Positions 1-6,315 of a stretch of DNA of 11,124 nucleotides are shown one piece after another. Position 1 is the first letter of the stretch. The number at the start of each line of letters is the position of its first letter. A model generated the notes under the pieces. That model saw nothing but the letters and a program-made list of their open reading frames with translations. It made no database searches and had not been told where the DNA came from. Source of the stretch: WVYX01 sp039586815 (GTDB lineage: Bacteria; Gemmatimonadota; Gemmatimonadetes; Gemmatimonadales; GWC2-71-9); NCBI GenBank assembly GCA_039586815.1, contig JBDHJR010000054.1, positions 1 to 11,124 on the forward strand. Direction: 5' to 3'. Both the position numbers and the translations under genes were made by a program.

Positions 1-1426
1 CGAGCCCCAATCGCTGGAAGGCCTCCCAGTTCCGGACCAACACGCTGGTGTACACCTTGGGCGCCTTCAACGCGTACGACAGCGCCGTGCGCTGCGCCTC
101 GGGAAGCTCCGGACACATGTACGGAATCATCGCGTTGTAACAGGCCAGCACGCAGGAACCGCCCCGCACCCGCCGCGCCCGGCCCGAGTGGATGTACGTA
201 ACCTCCACCTCTTTCGAGTTTTCGTCGTTCCCTACATGTCGCACGTGCACCGCGGTGCTGCTCAGCCGGATCCGTACGGGTGCGTCGTCGCGGTCGAGTT
301 GCGCGTAATCGAATCGCGCCGTCACGATGTCCTCCGCGCTGCTTCCGGGTGCGACGGCGGGGATCATGCTGCGCACCAGCAGACGCGCGATCGAAGCGTT
401 GCCGTCGGGGAAGCGGAAGTACTGCTCGCTGGTGGGCGTGACTACCGGAAGGGCCCCCTCGCCCGGCTCGGATTCGGAAAACCCCATGCCCTGGAATCCC
501 GGGAAGCCGGTTACGCGGGCTATCTCCGCCGGCAGCGCGTCATTGCCGATTCCCCAGTAGCCCTGCCGCCAGGTCTGGAAGTAGGGCACCACACCGGCAT
601 CGACCTTGACGAGATCCGTGAGGAACTGGAGATAGGACATGCGCTGCAGGGCACGCGTCTTCTCCTCCAGCGATCGACCGGGCAGGTAGTCCACCGTGTC
701 CTCGTGGAGCCGTGCGATGTCCCTGCGCGCCGGCTCGGACAGCGGCGCCTCGGCCAGGAACTCACGCAGCTCGAGCTCGTCCTGTCCGACCACCAACCGG
801 TCGGCACCAAACGTTTCCTCGTCGAAGAAGACACCGCCCCTGAGCCCCAGCGATGGGTACAGCTCGGCGTCGTTGAACTCGGGGTAGCGCGCGACGTCGA
901 TGCCGAGCTCGCGGATCATCTCCTGAGACGGTGCGTCGTACGCGCTCAAGTCCTCGATGTTGATCGTGCCCCCGTTGATCAGCAGCGTGCGGTCCCCCGA
1001 CCGAAACTCGTTGCGCGTGGCGTGCCCCCCGAAGTCGTCGCAATTGTCCAGCACGAGAATGCGCGCCTCGGGTCCGACCTCTTTGCGGAAGAAGTACGCC
1101 GCCGCCAATCCGCTGAGGCCACCGCCCACCACGACCAGGTCGTAACTCTCGCCCGTCTCGGCTTCCGGCCCCAGGTCGTCCCAGCGCGCACCGTCACGCA
1201 GCGCGTGCGCCGCCTCGAACGACCCGCGGTGGCTGCCCCGCATCCCCATGGCGCCCGGCGGATAGTCCGCGCCCTGCTGCAGCCCAGCACGCCGGGCTTG
1301 GGCAGATCTCGAGGCCGTCCACGGACCCGCCAAGGACGGGCCGGTGATCGCCACCGCCATGCCGCTGACGAAATCGCGCCGCGTGATGGCGCGATCCATC
1401 CCCAAGTCCCGATCGCTTCGCTTCAT
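1..1426 (-). CDS. TAT-exported FAD/NAD(P)-binding oxidoreductase, spermidine dehydrogenase-like (C-terminus cut by window edge)
   Basis: An uninterrupted minus-strand reading frame of about 475 codons runs from ATG 1426 off the left edge. The start is supported by a GGGAGGCGAGG ribosome-binding sequence just upstream. Near the N-terminus is LGMDRAITRRDFVSGMAV: a twin-arginine TRRDF motif at residues 15-19 followed by a hydrophobic stretch, so TAT export is likely. A Rossmann FAD site, VVVGGGLSGLAAA, lies at about residues 98-110. The FGGHATRNEF segment at about 132-141 is, from memory, typical of the TAT-dependent flavoprotein family that includes spermidine dehydrogenase (SpdH), which oxidises polyamines in the periplasm. 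Family members are about 620-650 residues, so about a quarter is missing here. The gene starts 26 bases after the stop of the small SnoaL/NTF2-like gene and is probably co-transcribed with it. The substrate is not proven; many relatives are annotated only as FAD-dependent oxidoreductase. Confidence 0.85.
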   Translation of the reverse strand, partial: MKRSDRDLGMDRAITRRDFVSGMAVAITGPSLAGPWTASRSAQARRAGLQQGADYPPGAMGMRGSHRGSFEAAHALRDGARWDDLGPEAETGESYDLVVVGGGLSGLAAAYFFRKEVGPEARILVLDNCDDFGGHATRNEFRSGDRTLLINGGTINIEDLSAYDAPSQEMIRELGIDVARYPEFNDAELYPSLGLRGGVFFDEETFGADRLVVGQDELELREFLAEAPLSEPARRDIARLHEDTVDYLPGRSLEEKTRALQRMSYLQFLTDLVKVDAGVVPYFQTWRQGYWGIGNDALPAEIARVTGFPGFQGMGFSESEPGEGALPVVTPTSEQYFRFPDGNASIARLLVRSMIPAVAPGSSAEDIVTARFDYAQLDRDDAPVRIRLSSTAVHVRHVGNDENSKEVEVTYIHSGRARRVRGGSCVLACYNAMIPYMCPELPEAQRTALSYALKAPKVYTSVLVRNWEAFQRLGL

Positions 1427-1452
1427 GCCTCGCCTCCCAGCCAGAACTCCGC

Positions 1453-1845
1453 TCAGGCGTCGTCAAGCCCGGACCAGTGCGCGTGGACCATCACCCACGT
1501 GCCATGGGCCTCTCTGTAAACGCAAGTGCCCCTGCCACGTGCCAGCAGTTCTCCATCCGGCAAGAAAGCATGGTATTGGAGCGTGAGGAGCCCTACGCTT
1601 CCGTACACTTGCACCTTGGGATCCACAAGCTCGTACTTGTGCGGAGGGATCTGTCCCCGCAACGCAGAGAGGTACTCGCGGAACGCGTGGATCCCGTCCA
1701 CGCGCGGGTGAGCTGGGACGTTGTGGAAATACGTGACATCGTTGGCAGCGGATTGTCCGTAGCCTTCGGTATCACCCTCGGACCAGCGGTCGAGATCCTC
1801 TCGTGCCTGCGCGAGGATAGCATCTTCAGGATTCGTGTGCTCCAT
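1453..1845 (-). CDS. SnoaL/NTF2-like (DUF4440-type) small protein
   Basis: This is a 130-residue soluble protein without a signal peptide. The pattern is that of the SnoaL/DUF4440 NTF2-like fold. It has an N-terminal helix rich in charged residues (residues 6-28), a conserved-looking DVTYFHN strand (36-42), a second helix HAFREYLSALRG (53-64), and a curved sheet ending in the paired strands GLLTLQYHAFL and TWVMVHAHWSGL. Such domains bind small molecules or act as enzyme or accessory subunits. No catalytic role can be assigned. The chosen start is ATG 1845, which has GGGGGA nine bases upstream. A TTG at 1866 in the same frame would add seven residues and cannot be excluded. The gene lies 26 bases ahead of the TAT flavoprotein, so a shared transcript and possibly a shared substrate are likely. 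Confidence 0.8.
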   Translation of the reverse strand: MEHTNPEDAILAQAREDLDRWSEGDTEGYGQSAANDVTYFHNVPAHPRVDGIHAFREYLSALRGQIPPHKYELVDPKVQVYGSVGLLTLQYHAFLPDGELLARGRGTCVYREAHGTWVMVHAHWSGLDDA

Positions 1846-2031
1846 GTCCCCATTTCCCCCATTCAATTGTCGGTTCGACGGATGCGGCTAATGTGGCCCC
1901 AGGGGCAAGCCAAACAACGTCGATTCCGCTCGGGATTCCCGTGCTGCGGGTGCGTGTACGGCGGCGTCCGGCTAGTTGACGCGGCTCGCCTGTGCGTACC
2001 TGCAGGGGAGCTGACCGCTCGCCCTATCGAT

Positions 2032-3447
2032 CTACCTTTGCCCGACCCGCAGCAGGTGCTCGACAGCACGCTCGAGCTGCAGGTCACGCCCCTCGGCAAT
2101 TGACTCCGCGCTGTCGACGACCTCCACATCGGGGGCCAGTCCAACGCCGATGAAGTCTTCGCCCTCCGGCGTCATGTCACGCTTCGTCGTGATGCCGGCG
2201 ACGACGCCGTGCGGGAGCCGAAAGATCAGCGGCTGACCCGTGCTGCCGGCGGTCGTGGTCCCCATGGTGGTGACCTGCGGCATCTGCTGCATCACCAACA
2301 CGAAGTTCTCCGCCGCCGAATACGTATAGGCACCTTGGAGCAACACGGTTGGGGCGCTCAGCGCCGGTCCCGCTGCCGGATCCACCATCAACACCTGGGG
2401 CTCGATGGTGGCCCTTCCATCTCCGTAGGCGCGATACTCGCCGGATTCGTCCTGCCTTGCCCCCCAGGCCTTGTAGACGGCGACGTGCTTCGGCGACGTC
2501 CACGTCATCACCGGCACGGGGCTCTCGGTGAAGTAGCTTCCGATCCGATCTCCGTAGGCCGAGTTGCCGCCCCCGTTGAGGCGCACGTCGACTATGATGC
2601 CACGGGCGCGGGCGCGCAGTTGGGGCACGATCTCCTCGAACTGCTCGACGACGGCCTCGTCCCAGAAAACGTGGATGCCCACGTAGGCGATGTCGTCGTC
2701 CAGCCAACGCCATTCGAAGTGGGGTTTGTTGACGCGGCCGCGTCGCACCCAGTCTGCGCCGGCGAAATCCGCCAGCGGTTGGCGCACGAACGCTTCGGTG
2801 TGCGCGGAGCCGTCGGGAGCGACGAAGCCGAGTGTCACCTCCGTTCCCGGCGGACCCATGAGGGCACCGGCGATCTGCTCGTCCTCTCCCATCAAGGACA
2901 TGGCGAACTGGTACTGCGGGGTCGACGCCCCGACCCAGGGATCGACCTCCTCCGCGAGATACTGCCGCACAGGGATCCCATCGATCTCGTGCACCACCGA
3001 TCCTATGGGAATCCGGTCGGCGAGAGCCGAGCCGACGTTGGTCACCACCGCCTCGTATCCAACCGGCGACAATTCCATGAACGGCTGCGCGCCGTACGCC
3101 GGCCAGAACCGCCTCGGCAAGATCATGATGCTGTGCGCCTCACCGAGCAGGTTGCCGAACTCGATAGCCAGGCGGAAGAACTGAATGTCGGATTCGACAT
3201 TCAGTGCCCGCTCCGAATACCGGGCAAACTCGGAGTCCCAGTCCAGATCGGGGACACGATCCCAGAACGCGAAGTTGTACTTCGCTTCGCTCCAGAAGGT
3301 CGCCAGCGTCAGGATCCGGTCGGCGGCGGGAATGGTGAGCTCGGTCCCGTCGGGAGTGCCGTCCTGGCCCAGGAGTGCGCCGGGCAATGGAGCGAAACCG
3401 ATCAACACTGCCAGCACGGGCCAACGGCGGGAAACTCGTTTGAGCAT
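2032..3447 (-). CDS. secreted S41-family (C-terminal-processing-type) peptidase
   Basis: A 471-residue protein with an N-terminal signal peptide: basic MLKRVSRRW, then a hydrophobic core, with likely cleavage near residues 24-28 (GALLGQ). An N-terminal helical region (about 42-112) matches the cap region of S41 proteins. A PDZ-like segment with SVVHEIDGIPV (150-160) follows. The core contains IIVDVRLNGGGNS (284-296), the usual S41 D-R-x-N-x-G-G strand. The segment TYSAAENF (375-382) puts the presumed catalytic Ser at 377, and G-V-G-L-A-P-D-V-E-V near 434-443 is the typical terminal S41 motif. S41 enzymes cleave proteins near the C-terminus through a Ser/Lys mechanism. I did not place the Lys with confidence. 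A GGAGA ribosome-binding sequence sits six bases before ATG 3447. The gene may share a transcript with the two genes downstream, across a gap of about 186 bases. Confidence 0.88.
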   Translation of the reverse strand: MLKRVSRRWPVLAVLIGFAPLPGALLGQDGTPDGTELTIPAADRILTLATFWSEAKYNFAFWDRVPDLDWDSEFARYSERALNVESDIQFFRLAIEFGNLLGEAHSIMILPRRFWPAYGAQPFMELSPVGYEAVVTNVGSALADRIPIGSVVHEIDGIPVRQYLAEEVDPWVGASTPQYQFAMSLMGEDEQIAGALMGPPGTEVTLGFVAPDGSAHTEAFVRQPLADFAGADWVRRGRVNKPHFEWRWLDDDIAYVGIHVFWDEAVVEQFEEIVPQLRARARGIIVDVRLNGGGNSAYGDRIGSYFTESPVPVMTWTSPKHVAVYKAWGARQDESGEYRAYGDGRATIEPQVLMVDPAAGPALSAPTVLLQGAYTYSAAENFVLVMQQMPQVTTMGTTTAGSTGQPLIFRLPHGVVAGITTKRDMTPEGEDFIGVGLAPDVEVVDSAESIAEGRDLQLERAVEHLLRVGQR

Positions 3448-3510
3448 CGGATTCTCCGGTTCGTGTTACATCGGGCAGCGATGGAAAGAGTCACCGACCT
3501 TCAGGGGTGT

Positions 3511-3516
3511 TGTCAA
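3511..3516 (-). promoter_or_regulatory. candidate -35 element (TTGACA) for the S41 peptidase gene
   Basis: A perfect TTGACA lies on the minus strand about 64 bases before the S41 start, in the 192-base gap after the fusion gene. The hexamer at the usual 17-base spacing (TGACTC, 3488-3493) is a poor -10, so this is only a half-supported promoter. Nothing else coding is visible in the gap, and no T-rich terminator is evident after the fusion gene. Confidence 0.3.
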
Positions 3517-3639
3517 CTCAACTGCCCAGGGGGGCGCAAGCGGGCTGGTCGACGAGCGGGGGAGGTAAGGGGGGCGTGCGACAGCCGTGCGATGGTCACG
3601 ACGGGATCGCCCACCACAACGTGACTTCAAGCCGAGGCT

Positions 3640-6297
3640 TCAATCTCCGGTGACGGCCGCTCCGTGTCGCCGCAGATAGACGAACCAGTAGATTCCCGCG
3701 ACGAACAGCGTCCCGCCTACGATGTTTCCCAGCGTCACCGGAATCAGATTGGATGCAAAGCCTGACAGGGTGAGGCTGTCCACGGCCGCCGCGCCATCCA
3801 GAGCAACGGCAAACGGCCCGGCCTGCGACTTGAGCAGGATCCCGAACGGAATGAAGTACATGTTCGCGATGCTGTGCTCGAACCCCAGCGCAACGAACCC
3901 GGCGATGGGCCAGATGATAGCGAGGATCTTGTCCGTGGTGCTCCGGCCCGACTGGCACAGCCATACCGCCAGGCACACGAGCGCGTTGCACAGCACGCCA
4001 CGCGCAAACGCCTCGACGAAGCCGAGCTCACACTTGGCGGCGGCAATCTCCAGGGCGTTCAGCCCGAAGCTCCCATTGCCCAGCGTCCAGGTACGCGTCC
4101 AGAACACCAGGAACACCGTTCCCACCGCACCCACCAGGTTGCCCACGTAGACCAGCACCCAGTTCCGCACCATCTGCCGCGTCGTAATCGCCCTGCTCGC
4201 CCACGCCATCGCCACCAGGTTGTTCCCGGTGAAGAGCTCGGCCCCGGCCACCACCACCAGAATCAGACCGAGCGAGAACGCCACGCCTCCCAGGACACGT
4301 GTCGGCCCGAATCCCAGGCCGGTCTGCGTCATGGCCAACGTGGCGAATGCAGCACCGAGTCCGATGAACGCTCCCGCGAGCACAGACAGCGCCAGCGCAT
4401 CGGGCATTGCCAGCCGCGCCTTGGCCACGCCGACCTGGAGCACTCTACGGGCCATCTCGGCCGGCGCGTAAGCGTCGACGAGGTACCTCAACGATGTCTC
4501 GCTCGGGTCTGAACTCACGGTGCCCCCCGTTGCCGTGTGGCTCAACTCCATAACCTGTGGCCCGGCGACGCTGCTCAGATACAGATGGACATACATGACC
4601 GCCATCGATCCCTCTCCCACCGCGGAGGCAACGCGCTTCACCGATCCGTGGCGGACGTCACCCGCCACGAAGACGCCCGGGAGGCTCGTCTCCAGCATGT
4701 AGGGGCTGTGACGCACGGGAGTCTCCAGAGTCGTGGTGGACGCGGCAAGCCAACCCGCGGAACGTCTGGGCACCCTGGGAGAGGGAGTATCGCGTGACAT
4801 CCGCTGCGCGACGGCGGCCTCTGCTTCCGGTCCCGACAGAATGAAGCCGTGCTCGTCACGGGCGACCGTGTCGCCCAGCCAATCGGTGTGCGGCACCGCA
4901 CCAATGAAGATGAAGAGCCCACTCGCAGGTACGGTCTTGCTGAACTTCCCACCCTCGCACGACAGCACGAGTTGCTCGAGCCGGTCATCACCCTCCACCC
5001 CCCGTACCTCCGTCTCGGTCCACACCACGATGTTCTCGGTCTCGTCGATCTGGGCAATGAGGTACTGCGACATCGTCTTGGAGAGTGACCGGCCTCGCAC
5101 CAACATCGTCACGGTCTCGGCAAACCTCGAGAAATACATCGCGGCCTGTCCCGCCGAATTCGCCCCGCCCACTATGTAGACATCCTTTCCTCGTACCGAC
5201 TCTCCTTCGCCCATTGCGGCGCCGTAGTACACTCCGGCACCGCTCAAGCGCTCGATGCCTTCTGCCTGGAGCTGCCGGTACGAGACACCTGTGGCAATCA
5301 CGACCGCCCGGCAGTGCAGCTCGCTGCCATCGCTGAGCCGTACCGTTCGCGTCGGGCCGTCGGCCGCAAAACCCACTACCTCCTGTGCTGTGAGAATCTC
5401 CACGCCGAAGCGTCGCGCTTGCGTCACGGCCCTGCGAGCGAGCTCCGCACCCGATACCCCAGTGGGGAACCCCAGGTAGTTCTCGATTCGCGAGCTCATT
5501 CCCGCCTGGCCCCCGGCGGCCTGCCGCTCGACCACCAAGGTCCGCAGGCCCTCGGACGCACCGTACACGGCTGCAGCAAGCCCGGCCGGTCCCGCTCCTA
5601 TGATGATCAGGTCGTACAGCGGCCTGTCGGCGATTGTCTGCAAGCCAGCACGCACGGCGATCTCGCGATTGTCGGGCCTGGAGAGCACGAACCCGTCCGG
5701 GAAGAACAAGCAGGGTAGCTCAGGCTTTGCCAGGCCGGTCCCTTCGATTAGCTGCTGAGCCTCGTGGCTCATCTCCACATCGAGCCACAGATACGGAATG
5801 TTGTTTCTGGCGAGGAACTCCTTCACCTGGTGGGACGCCGGCGCCCACTGGTTACCCACTACTCGAATGCCCTCGAAGACGGGTTGGTACGCTGCCTGCC
5901 AATCGTCGAGGAGATCGCTCACTACGGGATACAGCTTTTCGCCCGGTGGATCCCACGGCTTGAGGAGATAGTAATCGAGATCTACTTCGTTGATAGCCTT
6001 GATGGCAGCTTCGGTATCGGCATAGGCGGTCAACAGCACCCTCTTTGCATCCGGAAAGAGCTCGACGGCTTGGCTGAGAAACTCCACACCGGTCATCTCC
6101 GGCATGCGCTGATCGGCCAGGAAGAGCGCCACCGTGTCGCTCCGCCGCTTCAACGAGTCGGCGGCCTCGAGGGCCTCTTGCCCCGACGTGGCCTTCAGGA
6201 TCCGATAATCCGGTCGGTACTGCCGACGTAAATCGCGCTCGATGGCGTTGCAGACCTGTGGGTCATCGTCCACCGTCATGATGACCGGCTCCGGCAT
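3640..6297 (-). CDS. four-module fusion: response-regulator receiver + glutaredoxin-like + thioredoxin-reductase-like + FNT formate/nitrite channel
   Basis: One uninterrupted 885-residue frame. Receiver domain (about 5-130): acidic cluster D10-D12, phospho-acceptor D62 (LADQRMPEM), T90 and K113 are all present. Glutaredoxin-like segment (about 143-222): VVGNQWAPASHQVKEF has WAPASH where a WCxxC would be. TrxR-like domain (about 226-578): FAD motif GAGPAG (234-239), IENYLGFPTG, NAD(P)H motif GGANSAG (377-383) and terminal GDVRHGSVKRVASAVGEGS; the usual CxxC is replaced by GAAM (359-362). FNT channel (about 600-879): AELFTGNN with pore T690, FARGVLCNALVCLAVW, GFEHSIANM with pore H808, NLIPVTLGNIVGG, and about six membrane helices, closely matching FocA/NirC in order and length. 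ATG 6297 follows AAGGAGG at ideal spacing; GTG 6300 is less likely. Receiver-TrxR fusions are a known family. The added channel is unusual. Substrate (formate, nitrite or hydrosulfide) is unresolved. Confidence 0.93.
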   Translation of the reverse strand: MPEPVIMTVDDDPQVCNAIERDLRRQYRPDYRILKATSGQEALEAADSLKRRSDTVALFLADQRMPEMTGVEFLSQAVELFPDAKRVLLTAYADTEAAIKAINEVDLDYYLLKPWDPPGEKLYPVVSDLLDDWQAAYQPVFEGIRVVGNQWAPASHQVKEFLARNNIPYLWLDVEMSHEAQQLIEGTGLAKPELPCLFFPDGFVLSRPDNREIAVRAGLQTIADRPLYDLIIIGAGPAGLAAAVYGASEGLRTLVVERQAAGGQAGMSSRIENYLGFPTGVSGAELARRAVTQARRFGVEILTAQEVVGFAADGPTRTVRLSDGSELHCRAVVIATGVSYRQLQAEGIERLSGAGVYYGAAMGEGESVRGKDVYIVGGANSAGQAAMYFSRFAETVTMLVRGRSLSKTMSQYLIAQIDETENIVVWTETEVRGVEGDDRLEQLVLSCEGGKFSKTVPASGLFIFIGAVPHTDWLGDTVARDEHGFILSGPEAEAAVAQRMSRDTPSPRVPRRSAGWLAASTTTLETPVRHSPYMLETSLPGVFVAGDVRHGSVKRVASAVGEGSMAVMYVHLYLSSVAGPQVMELSHTATGGTVSSDPSETSLRYLVDAYAPAEMARRVLQVGVAKARLAMPDALALSVLAGAFIGLGAAFATLAMTQTGLGFGPTRVLGGVAFSLGLILVVVAGAELFTGNNLVAMAWASRAITTRQMVRNWVLVYVGNLVGAVGTVFLVFWTRTWTLGNGSFGLNALEIAAAKCELGFVEAFARGVLCNALVCLAVWLCQSGRSTTDKILAIIWPIAGFVALGFEHSIANMYFIPFGILLKSQAGPFAVALDGAAAVDSLTLSGFASNLIPVTLGNIVGGTLFVAGIYWFVYLRRHGAAVTGD

Positions 6298-6303
6298 CAC
6301 TGA

Positions 6304-6310
6304 CCTCCTT
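6304..6310 (-). promoter_or_regulatory. ribosome-binding site that selects ATG 6297
   Basis: The perfect AAGGAGG is six bases from ATG 6297 but only three from the in-frame GTG at 6300. This favours the ATG as the fusion-protein start. It lies in the 18-base gap after the kinase stop codon. Confidence 0.75.
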
Positions 6311-6315
6311 GGACT

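Noticed and set aside
188..1519. Long plus-strand open frame (443 codons) over the TAT flavoprotein
   Set aside because: It is antisense to a frame with clear FAD motifs, a twin-arginine signal and a good ribosome-binding site. Its own translation is Arg/His/Val-rich with no recognisable domain.
1896..1906. GCCCC-A-GGGGC palindrome before the SnoaL/NTF2-like gene
   Set aside because: Short, GC-only and likely by chance at this base composition; no promoter hexamers could be supported around it.
2209..3624. Plus-strand 471-codon open frame over the S41 gene
   Set aside because: Mirror image of a gene with S41 motifs; the translation is low-complexity His/Arg/Gly typical of antisense frames in GC-rich DNA.
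3629..3642. AAGCC/GGCTT inverted repeat at the end of the fusion gene as a terminator
   Set aside because: Five-base stem with a two-base loop, overlapping the stop codon and without a T run; too weak.
4549..4551. Possible internal start (ATG) for a separate FNT channel at residue 583 of the fusion
   Set aside because: Only a weak AGG lies nearby and no stop separates the domains. A secondary start cannot be excluded, but the single fusion frame is the better reading.
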